DNA of 64,000 bases. Source: JAIEOG01 sp964519985. Lineage in GTDB: Bacteria; Bdellovibrionota; FAC87; UBA2466. A program made the position numbers and the translations under genes. Position 1 is the stretch's first letter, and every line of letters begins with the position of its first letter. The notes below the pieces were generated by a model that saw only the letters and a program-made list of their open reading frames with translations, made no database searches and was not told the origin of the DNA. Below, piece after piece: positions 25,680 through 36,308 of the stretch. The stretch covers positions 1-64,000 of the forward strand of contig CAZFMF010000004.1 of assembly GCA_964519985.1 (NCBI GenBank), given 5' to 3'.

Positions 25680-28600
25680 ATGGTGCTAGCACCGGCTTTG
25701 ACCTGCTTGGGCGCGCCCCGCACCGAGTTGCAGTTAGAGGAAAATTTTCAAAGATATCTTGAAACCTGGCGGGGTGGTTTTTACCGGAAGTTACCGAATG
25801 GCATCTACCACGCCCCTTCCCTAACCGCCTACATTCAGAAAAAAATCGGCCTTTTTGAACGCAATTGGAGATGGCCCAGCGGCTTGCACCTGGTGGTCGG
25901 ACTTGCCTCCTCTAAAGATATCAATGCTTCGGTTGAGCAGGCTAGTTCCATTGATCATCGCCGGGTGAGTGGTTTTACGATCAATAAAGGCCTGCTCGAT
26001 TTCGTGAAAGACCCGCGCCGCGTCTATCCTGATATTCCCGATGAGCTGCAAGCGCTTTCCGTAAACTCGGAAGGCCTGCTGCTGGCGGTCATTGCGCACG
26101 AGAGCGCGCACCTGATTCATGGCGACAAACGAGGGACCGTTTACAAGGAGCTAGACGCCGATGAACTCGCCGTTCGACTCCTGCATGAACTGGGGTACTC
26201 CCCGAGGTTGTATCTCGATTTTCTTCGGCTCCTCGAATGGGTGGAGGACACCACCTTTCGACCCGAAGACCGGGTTTTTCGGCTGTCGGATCCGCATGCA
26301 CGGGCGTTTCTGCGGATTGCGAATATCACGCCCACCGTTGAAATTTTGGAGTTAGAACCCATTGCCCGATTCGAGCTCGGTTTTGCCGATCGAGTGATTC
26401 CCTATCATGGGCCGGCGCAAATTCCCGAAGATGCCCACGCCCATGCCTCGCTCCAGAGCTACGCTGGCATTCAAAAAAAACTATCTGAAAACGACTACGC
26501 GCAAAAGACGGTGCGAGAAAAATACGCCATCTTAGAGCAGTTTCCGCTGGTGCAATTGAGTCGTCGCCATCTCTCGGAGTCACGCCTCGCCTTGATTGAA
26601 GAGTATGAGAAGCTTCTCAAAGACTGTGAGAGTCTGGAGCAAGTCGATGCCTTTATTTCCTCACTCAAACGGTTTGAAGACGCGTTGGAAGTCGGGGCCC
26701 TTGCGGATCTGAAGTTTGCGGAGCGGATACGACATCTGCGCAAGTCGATTGCGGATCATCAAATCGGAATTTTCAAAACAAAATATGGAACCGACCAGCT
26801 TCCGCTCGATCGACTGCCGGAATGGGGGAGCTATCTCGATCGCCCGGTAAGTTTTGGAATTTTGGTCCGGCAAGTCCAAAAAACCGAAACCTTGGCGGCG
26901 CTCAAAACCCTGTATTTTACGGCGATCGATCACAGCCATCGCTTAGCCGTCCGATTCAATCGGACAAGATCGGAAAACCCGGAAGCATTTGAAGATCGCC
27001 TGGCGCGGGCCGTTACCCGGCGGATCTTGGAGCTCAGTGGGGACCTGGGAAACGTACTCGATCGGATTCAAGATTTTTTTCAAATCACGCTCAAGAAAAC
27101 CAAGATAGACAATAGAATCAGCGAAGAAATCGAGCTTGAGCGGGCCCCTGCTATCTTTTCGGAAACCCTCGAATACCTAGTACGGCATCCAGAATTCCGC
27201 GTGGGAAATTTCATTCGCCGAATGGAGGAGCCGGAAACAAAAATCGACAAGATTTACCGCCAACTCTTACTCGACAATCGTATCAAGATCTCGGTGATGT
27301 TTGCTATGCGGTTGCGGTTGACCCCTCAAAAGCAAGGTACAAACGTCCAGTATGGAACAGCCGCTGCCGATATCCCACAAGGCCCCGTTCCGGATGAACA
27401 CTGGACAGTTCTAAGCGGGATTTTGGAAAGCTCCGAGGTAAACCGCCTGCTGAACTTAAAGATTCAAAATCGATTTACCTTGTCGCAGATCATCGCTTTG
27501 CTGGAGGCACAGAGCCCCGAGCTTTCTTCGGATTGGCAAGCGCTGCGGACTCAGATTCGGGTCCTCGGTAGGGATGAGATCGGCCGAGAAATTGAAACCG
27601 GCTTGGCGAAAATCAGCAGCTTGTTATCGAATTTGGATCCCCAGTGTCTCACGCGCATTCAGCCCGCCTTGGAGCAGCTGAAGCAGTCAGCGCCGCATAT
27701 CCTAGCGGACAATATCCGCTCGGCGGTTGCAAGTTATCCTTTGTTTCGGCGATCCTTTTTGGCGCACCGGCGTCGAATCCATCTTGATTCAAGCGATAGG
27801 GAGATCCTGGCGGGCATGGTGCGGCTCGATGCGAAGCATTTGGCAAACCTTCCCGTGGCCGAGCGCTTTCGCGTCTACGAAAGCCTGCTCGCCGAACACC
27901 AAAGGGCTACCATCCTGGAAAGAGAGCGGAGACTTCCGGAATTGACACTTCAGTTCACGGCGGCTTTGCGCCGCTTTACGGACCATCGCAAAGAACCCCC
28001 AACCCGCGAACAAGAAGAGGAAGTACGCAGACTGTTCTGGGATGTGACAAATACTATCAAGCCCTTCATTGAAGGAACGGCAAAGGAAGTCCCCGCCGAT
28101 TATGCGGTCAAGCACCGCAAGCTGCTCACCGCCCTACAGGTTTTTGCTAAGCCCGCTGAGTTGAGCAACTTCGTTGTCCACGAAGAAAAGGGTGAAGCGC
28201 GGGAATTGGTGACTGCTTTGGGCGACTGGTTGCGAGACTTGGAGCTTGGAAAAATGGATGATCGGGCGGCCGAATTGTTTCAATCCGCGATCCACCTCGA
28301 TCAGGTCTCCTTCGAAAAACGATGGCATGCCGCGGCCAGCCCGGAGCAGAGAAAGGCCATTCTTGAAAACCGAGTGCGTTATTTGTCCGAAATCGCCCGG
28401 CTCACCAGTCGCTATTCCGGTCTGCCGGAGCACGCTCCGGCAATTAATAGTGACGCGCTTTTTGCCTATGCGGTGCTGGACGAGGAAGTCGAGAAACCGC
28501 GCAAGCTCGGTCTATCCCTAGACTTCGAACGCTTGCTTGNNNNNNNNNNCGCTCGAAGAAGTCACCGCCCTCCTAGAGCTTGGGCCGGAGACGGCCCAAG

Positions 28601-31443
28601 AAATTCGAAAGGGGACGGCGCTTGGCTACTTCGAAGCGCATCGGTTCATCCAAGCGAGTATTGAAGAGCCCGATCCCATTCGTGCGCTGGCCCACGCCTT
28701 TGCGGCCCATAAAAGGAACTATTCCACGACCACCCCGGTCTTGATGACCCTTTTTGCCCATGCCCTGGAGAAAGTGAAAGACTCAAATCAGATGCAGGAT
28801 TTTGCCGAGCTCGTTGGACGGTTTCTAGCGAGGAGTCGTCTGCCCAGAGTCAAGTTGCTGGATATGGTTTTTGAAGAGTTCGAGGTAGTTCGGGGTAGGC
28901 GGGAAAGACAAGAGTCCTTAGTGATGCATGAGTCGAAGGAAGCAGAACTTTTTTCGGGGCGGTTGATAGAGCGAATGGCCGAATTTGGGACTCGGTTGCC
29001 AGCCGCAACCAACGAATGGGGGCAGTTGGGTTTTCTTTCTAAGTTTTGGTGGATGTTTCCCGAAGAAGTTCGCAATCGCTGGTATACGGAGACCCTTCGG
29101 CGCTATCCCGTTCCTCCGGGCCAAACCACCCATTCGCACTTCCTAAAAGTATTGCGTGAAAATGTCCCATGGTCGAGAGCCATTGATGAGGCGATGGAGA
29201 AAGAAGTCCACGAGAGGTATCTGGCGAAAGAAAACTCCGACGAAAATCGCCGCAAGGCGATCAGTCTCACTTCCGCAATTCGTTCTCTGGAAATTCGCGA
29301 CCGCACCTTAAAAGCGATCTGGGATACTTTTGGTGTGCCCAAAGATACTCTATGGACCCGATTCAAAGCTCGGATTCACCTTTGGGCGGTGTATCGGCGG
29401 GCCCTGAAGTATTGGGATCATAAGTTTTTAGAGCGGTTGCGGACCTTGCCCGAGCTTCAAGCGTTCATGGAAGCGACCATCGAATCCTACCGCCGTGAGC
29501 TTCCTTCCGATGCCATGGAAGCTCTGAAGGCCTTGCACAAAGCGCACAAGGATCTATCGGGTGCGGCATACGGTGAAGCATCGGCAGTGTTTGTCGAAGA
29601 CTCCCGTCACAAAGATGATTTCCTGCAGCGTTGGGCGAGGACCTCATCGTTGACGGTGGGGGCAATCGGAAATCTGCACGACAATAGTACTCGGAGAAGA
29701 GAAGGTGTCGCGCAACAGCTGATGAAAGCGGTACTCGAGGCTCTGCTGCAGTTCTTAGAGCCGCTTGGTCCGGAGGAAAGAGGTGAGCTAGCCGAATACC
29801 TGGCGGGGGTCGGCGTTCTTTCTCCTCCGTTGGAGCAAAAACTGCAAAATCGCTACTATGGCACCGACGCTCGCACTCGAGCGTTAAAACGTAGGGGACT
29901 GCATTTCGATCTCCCAAAGCTCAAAACGTTTTTGAAGGAGATGCACACCGCCGACAAAGCCGTTGCGTTTCGCTCTCTGTTTCTTGGGAAAAATGGGATC
30001 AGCATGTCAAGACCAACCGAGGATCGGATCTTTCGCAACATTCTGTTTCAGGACCCGGACATGCCGCATTATTTAAGAAGGGTTTTAGAGATCTATTTCT
30101 CCCATGGCAATGCGACTGAGCGGTCGCTCTTGCTAGCGCGGCTCCTTGCTAATCAGGAGGGGCGGCCCTTTCTGACGGGGCCCGAAGTCCTTCGCTTAGT
30201 GGTGCTTCACGGCGGTCTTCTCCCCGCAAAGCTTGCGCAACTCATTGCCAGTCACGGTTTTGGGTTGTCGAAAGAGTACCGCTCCGTGATGGAGGTATTC
30301 AAAGGGTCGGCTCAAGCGGTGGAGATACAAGCGGCACTTCAGCTAATGCAAGAGCGACTCCCTACCGAGGTTTTTGAGGCGATCGATTCATTGGAAAGGG
30401 AATTGGGTTCAGGCGGAATCAAGACCGGGTACTTAGTCAAACTTAAGGATGGACGGCGAATCGTCGTAAAACTCGCTCGCCAAGACGTGATTGCCAAAGT
30501 GTATCGAGAGTTACAAATTCTGGATCTTTGTATTGCGGATATTCTTGCCGATCCGGACCTTCGCATCGATTCCCTGATGGCATTTGCCGCGGAAGTGAAG
30601 CGCCTGACCAGAGAAGAACTCGATTTTGTCGGTGAAAAGCAAAAGATAGCTGCGCATGCCCAAGCCCAGCGCAATCGCCCGCTCGTTGTGCGCTGGTTTG
30701 GGCAAGAAGTGAGCATCTACGTGCCCAAGCCCCTGCCCGAATGGTCGCACGAAGGGATCGGCGCCGAAGAATATGTAGATGCCAAAAACTGGGATCAGCT
30801 TCCGGAGAGCGGAACGGGGTGGACAAGAGAGGGGCTTGCTCGTGCCGCCCTGCAAAATATTGTCAATGAGCTGCTCGCGTACCTAAATCCGGCCGAACAG
30901 CCGGGCGGAAATGTCATTTTGGACATCGATCCGCATGAGTACAATAACTTGGCGCGTTGGGGTCTCATGGGGCGCCAGCTGGTCGATATTGATTTTGGTC
31001 AGTCGGTAAGGGTCCCGCCCGAGAAGGTGAAGAATTTTGTCGGACTGATTTATCATATCTATCGTCGTGATGTAGACGCATTTATGCGGGCCGCGGAGAC
31101 GCTGGTAGACTATCGAAGTGACTTGGACCGCGACCTATTGCGACAGGCCCTCGTTCAACAGATGACTCACAATCAGGATCCTGTTTCGATCGTCACAAAA
31201 ACGCTCGAGGAGGTAGAACTCAAAGGGCTCACTCTGAAAGCCGAATTCCTTTTTCTACAAAAACTTTTTGCTACGGCAAACGGCCTTCAACAACACGTGA
31301 AAGAGCCAGAGTTCTTGATGAATCAGATAAAACGAGGGCTCTTTTTGCGCGCATTGACGCTGGGGCCCGCGGCAATTAGCGACTACCAGAAATCGCTTCC
31401 CGCGTTCTGTGCCCTGCTACTGAGGGCGTATGCTTCGAAATAA
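25680..31443 (+). CDS. Giant M48-like peptidase / ABC1(UbiB)-like kinase fusion protein
   Basis: Deleting the ten Ns at 28540 joins both sides in one frame of about 1,917 residues. N-terminal domain: AHESAHLIHGD supplies HExxH (His140, Glu141, His144) and ELDADEL supplies a third ligand (Glu157), as in M48 zinc peptidases. About residues 230-1480 are helical, charged and unassigned. The C-terminal domain (about 1500-1850) fits ABC1/UbiB kinases: KLAQ at 1514 in place of KxGQ, Lys1594 in VVKLAR, EELDF, DIDPHEYNN at 1745, DFG at 1768; the Ala-rich nucleotide loop is replaced by GSGGIKTGY. The ATG at 25680 lacks a ribosome site; one G fewer at 25643-25648 would join an upstream start at 25634 and complete a signal peptide. 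Confidence 0.8.
28540..28549. other. Assembly gap (10 N) inside the giant fusion gene
   Basis: Removing exactly these ten positions (or adding multiples of three) keeps the reading frame: codons before the gap end RLL and those after continue A-LEEVTALLEL, a continuous helical sequence. The gap is probably a placeholder with little or no missing DNA. Confidence 0.8.
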
Positions 31444-31538
31444 CACCTAGTGAACCAATCGCTAACCCTTATTGTTCCTATAAACCAAAATGACTTGTCC
31501 GCGGGACATTGAAGGATTCTAATTAGCCGGGGAATGAA

Positions 31539-32081
31539 ATGAGAACCGTTTGTCTATTGCTGCTGATCGCTTCCGCCGGCGCGGTGGCGCAAATGCCTTC
31601 GGTGCGCTGTGGCTTTTTTTTGGCGGAAGAAATTCCCAGTGGCTTTTTCGAAGAGGGAATTGATGAGTACATTGTCAACCTTCAAACCTCAAATGGGGGT
31701 GGTTTTTTGTCCAAGCTCGTGGGGGCCATCGACAATCAGATTTATTCCTTGGAGGTACGCATCCCGAAACTCCACCGCGATGGGGAAAACGTTTTGCCAA
31801 ACTGCTTCCTCGCGACCGCCAATCCGCTCTTGTTCAGCTGTACCAAGGGGGCGGTGAGCCCCGGGGCGCGGCTCACCAATCACGTGACTTCCACGACGCG
31901 GTCCATTGATTTCGATCATTTTGCTATCACCGCGGCGCGTACCAATCGGCTGCGCTGGAACCTGGCACCGAAACCCTGGGCAACGGATTCGATGCAATGG
32001 GAGTTTGAAATGAAAATCGGCGGCACCAAGATAGCGGACCAAATCAATTTCACTCCAACGCGCTGTCGGACGGAGAAGTAA
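31539..32081 (+). CDS. Small secreted protein of unknown function
   Basis: A 180-residue protein with signal peptide MRTVCLLLLIASAGAVAQ. The mature part has four Cys (RCGFF, NCFLA, FSCTK and TRCRT) that could form two disulphides, and looks beta-rich. Its stop is one base before the ATG of the next gene, which has the same build (MRT start, four Cys, similar length), so the two are likely a divergent tandem duplicate acting in the periplasm or outside. No family is recognised. Confidence 0.68.
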   Translation: MRTVCLLLLIASAGAVAQMPSVRCGFFLAEEIPSGFFEEGIDEYIVNLQTSNGGGFLSKLVGAIDNQIYSLEVRIPKLHRDGENVLPNCFLATANPLLFSCTKGAVSPGARLTNHVTSTTRSIDFDHFAITAARTNRLRWNLAPKPWATDSMQWEFEMKIGGTKIADQINFTPTRCRTEK

Positions 32082-32082
32082 G

Positions 32083-32604
32083 ATGAGAACCCTTGGATTA
32101 TTGCTGGGGCTGACACTTCCCACCTTTGCCGCGGAAACGCCGGTCATCACTTGCGGCAAGGATACTCCGTCGACTTCGTTCATGGAGCTACGCGAATCCG
32201 ATAGTGAGTACATTTTTGATATACGCGAAACGCTCGATGACCCCGAGCAAAGTATTGCCGCCTCGCTCCATCTACCCGATCTAAAAAAGGGAAAGCGCTA
32301 TCATCTTGAGTACCGGTTTGCGAAAGCATCCAACTGCCATTTTACCGACGATCCGCAACTCCTGGCTTGCTACGGGAGCTCAAATCTAGGTGAAATCTCC
32401 GTGGTGGAAGTAGCGAGCGGTGAAAGGACCCTAGTGCCGCTGACCTTGTTTTTGCTGGGTACGGAAACCAGTCAGGAAGAACGAGTCACCGACTGGGATG
32501 AACTCAAAAAGATGAAACGCGTTTTTTGGTCGTCCTACTTGGCAACGAATCGCGGAAGTGCCCGGCGAACCGTCGAAGTCACTTGTACCGCGAAGACGCC
32601 ATAA
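32083..32604 (+). CDS. Small secreted protein, probable paralogue of the preceding gene
   Basis: A 173-residue protein with signal peptide MRTLGLLLGLTLPTFAA. It begins one base after the previous stop codon, so translation is probably coupled. Cys positions (ITCGK, SNCHF, LACYG, VTCTA) and spacing resemble those of the preceding protein, as do the strand patterns SEYIFDI versus DEYIVNL and LHLPDLKKG versus VRIPKLHRD. Function unknown. Confidence 0.68.
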   Translation: MRTLGLLLGLTLPTFAAETPVITCGKDTPSTSFMELRESDSEYIFDIRETLDDPEQSIAASLHLPDLKKGKRYHLEYRFAKASNCHFTDDPQLLACYGSSNLGEISVVEVASGERTLVPLTLFLLGTETSQEERVTDWDELKKMKRVFWSSYLATNRGSARRTVEVTCTAKTP

Positions 32605-32705
32605 CCTAGCCCGCCAGCCTTTTTTTTGGTTCCGGATCGGAGTACTATGTTACCGGCGGGATTTCTTTCCACCGCATTTCTCATCTTCACAAACAGGGGA
32701 CTTCC

Positions 32706-34214
32706 ATGCGAACGGCACTCGTATTGGTTTTGGGCGTTCTTTTTATTGCAGCGTGTGGAAGACCGACCGAGCGTATGGAAGCTTCTCGATCTCGTGACGT
32801 TGTAAAGGGCATTAAACCGCCGAAGGGCAGCCCGGCGATCACGAGTACCGTCGGCATTTCGAGAAAAGGAGTGCTTCCGTTTGAAACGCTGTGCACCGGG
32901 ACCCTCGTTGCTGACAATTTGATCATGACCGCCGCGCACTGCATCTTGGGCCACTCTCCCGCGTTTATCTTCTTTGAAGATGCGGACAGTTCGGGAAAGG
33001 GGGAAATGCGAAAGATTCAGGAGGTCCTTTTCCACCCGATGTACCAAGACAGTCAGGATGTTGACTTTGACATTGGTTGGCTGCGTTTTGAAGGCGGATT
33101 GCCCGATGGCTATCAGCCGGCCGCTCTCCTTCCTCCGACGGAGAAGCTAGTCGTGGGAGAAGAAGTTATCCAAGCCGGCTACGGCAAGACTGCCGGCGGA
33201 AAAGCGCCCCCCTCGCCAACCAAGCTCCAAACCCGAACCAAGATAGCTTTCGTGGGGGACGGACGGCGCGACCAGCTTTCTTTCAAAACGAAGAGCCAAA
33301 ATTCGAGCATCTGCAATGGCGATTCCGGAGGGCCGATCTACGTCGAGCGCTCCGGAAAGTGGTATGTCGCCGCGGCATTGAGTCGAGGCGACGGAATGAT
33401 GTGCAGTAAGGGAGGGGCGACTTATGTTCATGCGAGCAGTTTCGGCGAGTGGATCGAGCGCACGGCGAAGGTCACCTTAGATGGGGTGGTTACCGGATCT
33501 TATCCTTTTGGCGCCGGCGGAAAGGGCCACGCCAACCTGTTCGAACACTGTGCGGACTTTACGATGACGGAAAAAGAGTGGGTGCGCGTGCGCGATGTTT
33601 TGAGGCCCATGGGTGTTTCTTGCGGGGCCATCTTAAGAGCGGGCCCCGCGGATAGCCTTCCTCTTGCAAAAAACGCGATGCTGAAACTGATCCAAGGTCC
33701 GTATGCATTGTTTCTTTCCGATTCATGGCCGCCGCTGCTCTCCTTAACCGAAGGCCAGGAGCTTTTTAAAGAGAACGCCGAGTTTTCAACTTGGGCGGTT
33801 GACCTTTCGGCGCCACTTTTGGCGGAACCGACGATCGTCCAGCTATTCACGAGAATGAACGCGGTCGTGTCGGTAACCCTCTTTGATCCGGCGGCGAACA
33901 CTTCGCTAAAGGCAATGGACGGATTTTCCAAACTCAATCAGTTTGATTTGGTGGGAGGTCGCGCGGCGGATGGATCGCTTCCCGTTTTCGATGGACGCGA
34001 GCTGCTAAGATTTAAGAATCTGAAAGAGGTGAATGTTTCCAGCACCCAGGTCCAGAATATCTCGGAGCTTTCCCGCCTGAGTCTGCAGAAGCTTTACCTC
34101 CGCGACACGGACCATAAGCGCTGCCCCCTGCCGGCGCGTAAAGGGTTTACGTGCGAAATCGAAGGCACGGGACCTATTGTCCGTTCGGTCCGCGACCCAA
34201 TACCCCGCCGCTGA
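32706..34214 (+). CDS. Lipoprotein trypsin-like serine protease (S1) with Leu-rich C-terminal region
   Basis: A 502-residue protein with a lipoprotein signal (lipobox IAAC, Cys17). The S1 domain spans about residues 40-255: TAAHC (His78), DFDIGWL (Asp122) and CNGDSGGP (Ser207) give the full catalytic triad. After the protease comes an unassigned region and, near residues 400-475, a leucine-rich-like pattern (LRFKNLKEVNVSSTQVQNIS, then LSRLSLQKLYLRDT) similar to LRR units, perhaps a binding module. It is probably an outer-membrane-anchored protease. The 3' end overlaps the convergent gene by 41 bp. Confidence 0.88.
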   Translation: MRTALVLVLGVLFIAACGRPTERMEASRSRDVVKGIKPPKGSPAITSTVGISRKGVLPFETLCTGTLVADNLIMTAAHCILGHSPAFIFFEDADSSGKGEMRKIQEVLFHPMYQDSQDVDFDIGWLRFEGGLPDGYQPAALLPPTEKLVVGEEVIQAGYGKTAGGKAPPSPTKLQTRTKIAFVGDGRRDQLSFKTKSQNSSICNGDSGGPIYVERSGKWYVAAALSRGDGMMCSKGGATYVHASSFGEWIERTAKVTLDGVVTGSYPFGAGGKGHANLFEHCADFTMTEKEWVRVRDVLRPMGVSCGAILRAGPADSLPLAKNAMLKLIQGPYALFLSDSWPPLLSLTEGQELFKENAEFSTWAVDLSAPLLAEPTIVQLFTRMNAVVSVTLFDPAANTSLKAMDGFSKLNQFDLVGGRAADGSLPVFDGRELLRFKNLKEVNVSSTQVQNISELSRLSLQKLYLRDTDHKRCPLPARKGFTCEIEGTGPIVRSVRDPIPRR

Positions 34215-35238
34215 CCCGTCGGAAAATATCGTGGGCCGAACCTAAGTTTAGGGTGCGGCTCTTCTTGATGAGTGTTGGCGCTATTTCGAAGTAGTGCGGC
34301 AATTCCATATCGCGGCCCCCCTGATCGGCATCACCGATGGGATGCCGTGTAAAACGCCCCGTCGCCGGGCTCTGCTGGACCCGGACGATGAAACTGTAAC
34401 GGCCGGCCCCGGTGACAAGGACGACTTGGTACGTATCGACCGTGTCGACGGTGACGAGGTGAGTGACGTGCGCTTTTTTCAGATCTTGTTGCACGCGCGA
34501 AACGTCGTCCGCGTTCTTCAGCAACATCCCCCCCAAAGTTTCTTCACCGGCTAGCCGCAACACCAGCGCATTCACCGCCCCCGAAACGGCGAGATCGACG
34601 CCCTCAGTAAGGAGGTCATAGTCGACGGGTAGCGCGTACGTGGCTTCGAGAATCAGGGGTTCCTCCCGTTTGAGATCGTTCGGGGATCTGGCGGGCTCGG
34701 GATAGGCGGCCAATCGAGGGAACGTCGGTGTCGGCCCGGTCAAGGTTTGGATGGTGTCGACGTCGATGGAAGCGGCAGAACAACTTTCGGTCCGAAGGTT
34801 GAAATCGACGTGAACGGGTACGAGCGAAAACGCTTGGCCGTTTCGGGTCACTAGAATCTGATATTGAATGGACATCCCCCCTCGGGATTCCTGCCGATGG
34901 GTCTGCACGATACTGAGGGTGTATGTGCTTTGGCCGGGCGGTGCGATTCTTAAGACTTGCTGCAAGGCCTTTTCCGCCGCTAGCACCGCCCCTTGGCGCA
35001 GGGCCGTGTGGTCGGCGACTTCATGGGAGACTTGAAAACGCACCATTCGGTTTTGTCCCCCGACGCGAATCGGCTCAACCCACTGAACGATCGTTCGGCT
35101 GTCTTCCACGACTTTCACCGCGAGCCGGTTCCGACATTCGAAACGCGGATCCGTCGAGCTTGACGAGGGGTTGTCATAAGTAGCGTGCAATGAGGGGGCG
35201 ATCAAAGCGGCCCCCAGTAACAGGAAGAGAGACTTCAT
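34174..35238 (-). CDS. Secreted protein of unknown function
   Basis: Start taken at ATG 35238 (MKSLFLLLGAALIAPSLHA, signal peptide); an ATG six codons upstream is also possible. The product is about 354 residues, beta-rich with few Cys and no recognised motif. It may be periplasmic. Its coding end overlaps the S1 protease gene tail to tail by 41 bp. The kinase-fold gene lies upstream on the same strand, about 100 bp away, with palindrome copy 2 in between. Confidence 0.68.
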   Translation of the reverse strand: MKSLFLLLGAALIAPSLHATYDNPSSSSTDPRFECRNRLAVKVVEDSRTIVQWVEPIRVGGQNRMVRFQVSHEVADHTALRQGAVLAAEKALQQVLRIAPPGQSTYTLSIVQTHRQESRGGMSIQYQILVTRNGQAFSLVPVHVDFNLRTESCSAASIDVDTIQTLTGPTPTFPRLAAYPEPARSPNDLKREEPLILEATYALPVDYDLLTEGVDLAVSGAVNALVLRLAGEETLGGMLLKNADDVSRVQQDLKKAHVTHLVTVDTVDTYQVVLVTGAGRYSFIVRVQQSPATGRFTRHPIGDADQGGRDMELPHYFEIAPTLIKKSRTLNLGSAHDIFRRVSGGVLGRGPNGQ

Positions 35239-35306
35239 GAGTTCAGGCGATACCATAAAGCTGAGCCGTTGGAAAAAAAGCCGTGATGAATTCTGGGGGC
35301 TTCGGT

Positions 35307-35324
35307 CACTCCGGCGCCGGAGTG
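35307..35324. repeat. 18-bp perfect palindrome, copy 2
   Basis: CACTCCGGCGCCGGAGTG again, 16 bp past the stop codon of the minus-strand kinase-fold gene. An outer GGGGG (35295-35299) and CCCCC (35328-35332) could extend the stem. No T run follows. Confidence 0.85.
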
Positions 35325-35340
35325 AAACCCCCGGGGTAGG

Positions 35341-36258
35341 CTAGGGCCAGACGGCGGAAGCCCCGCGGCGTTCCAGGTCGCGCAGGATGATTTCGCGGCG
35401 AAAGACGATGCCTTCGATTTCCGCTTCCGATAGCAGGTATTCCAAGTCTCGCCGCATTTTTCCGATGTCCAGGGTACGCAGGGCTTTCACAAATTCCGGG
35501 GTGTATTTCTCGGGCAGGTGCGCTCCGGCCAGTAAAGGTTCGGCCGCTTTGAAATTGACCAGACCATGAGTGAATGCGTGGTCCGGATCATAAACTTGGA
35601 CGTTGCCGGCGGTATCGACCCGCATGTTTTCCTTGCGGCCGTCGAAGTCGCCGATGAGGAATTCGAACGCGATCGTATTCGATACCGACGCCGCGTTCGC
35701 TAAACCCGCCGCCTGCAGTGCTTCCAAAGTCCGTTCCGGCTCTTTTCCCTCGGCCGCTTCACTTAAGGATCCCACTTTTCCCTCGAACATCGCCCACTTT
35801 GTTTTTGGAAAAACTTTGAGTCGTAGCCGTCGGTTGACGCGATGGGCGGCCAAGGTCTTGCGAGCCCTTTGCGGTCCTTCGGGCGCCGTCAGGCCAAGAT
35901 TCAGAGGGCGAAAGTACTGTTTTCCCGAAGGCGTTTGAATTTCATAAACGTGATCCGCTACGGCTCGGGAGGGCGTTCCGGGTTTCACCACGGTTTCTAC
36001 TTTCAAGCGATCATGAAAATTCGTGACGGTGCAGTCCCCGCAATCGGAACGATTGGGAATCGCGCCGAGCGATTCCGGCAGCGTGGCGGCGGCGAGGCGG
36101 GCTCGGATCACATCTTCCGCCGCTTGGCGCATATGCGGCTGGGGATGAAAGACATCTTCTTCACCCAGCTGCTCGAGCAGCTCAGGGCAGATTGCATGGC
36201 ACGGCGTAGTCGCCCCAGCCGAAACGAAAGCAAGAAAGACAAGGGAAGGCCGCAGCAT
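35341..36258 (-). CDS. Secreted PI3/4-kinase- or FAM20-like kinase-fold protein
   Basis: A 305-residue protein with signal peptide MLRPSLVFLAFVSAGATTPCHA. The part from about residue 100 follows the atypical-kinase plan: DHVYEIQTPSGKQYFRPLNL as the nucleotide-binding strand pair, then AAHRVNRRLRLKVFP (helix and strand), then FLIGDFDGRKENMRV (residues about 200-213) with a catalytic Asp and metal-binding Asn, and VYDPDHAF (about 222-229) as the DFG equivalent. The strand residue normally Lys seems to be Arg (YFRP). It could phosphorylate proteins or sugars outside the cytoplasm, like FAM20C, or be a pseudokinase. Confidence 0.55.
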   Translation of the reverse strand: MLRPSLVFLAFVSAGATTPCHAICPELLEQLGEEDVFHPQPHMRQAAEDVIRARLAAATLPESLGAIPNRSDCGDCTVTNFHDRLKVETVVKPGTPSRAVADHVYEIQTPSGKQYFRPLNLGLTAPEGPQRARKTLAAHRVNRRLRLKVFPKTKWAMFEGKVGSLSEAAEGKEPERTLEALQAAGLANAASVSNTIAFEFLIGDFDGRKENMRVDTAGNVQVYDPDHAFTHGLVNFKAAEPLLAGAHLPEKYTPEFVKALRTLDIGKMRRDLEYLLSEAEIEGIVFRREIILRDLERRGASAVWP

Positions 36259-36308
36259 GGTGCCGGAGTTTATAGCAGAAAACGCAGGCGCTAGGCGCTA
36301 AACCCGCG

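Noticed and set aside
28537..31443. Two separate genes on either side of the N gap at 28540
   Set aside because: Removing the ten Ns restores one frame exactly, the right side has no ribosome site or start, and the sequence is continuous helix.
30200..31443. Ordinary ubiquinone-biosynthesis UbiB
   Set aside because: The kinase domain is part of a 1,900-residue protein, lacks the Ala-rich loop and exact KxGQ, and no quinone genes are nearby.
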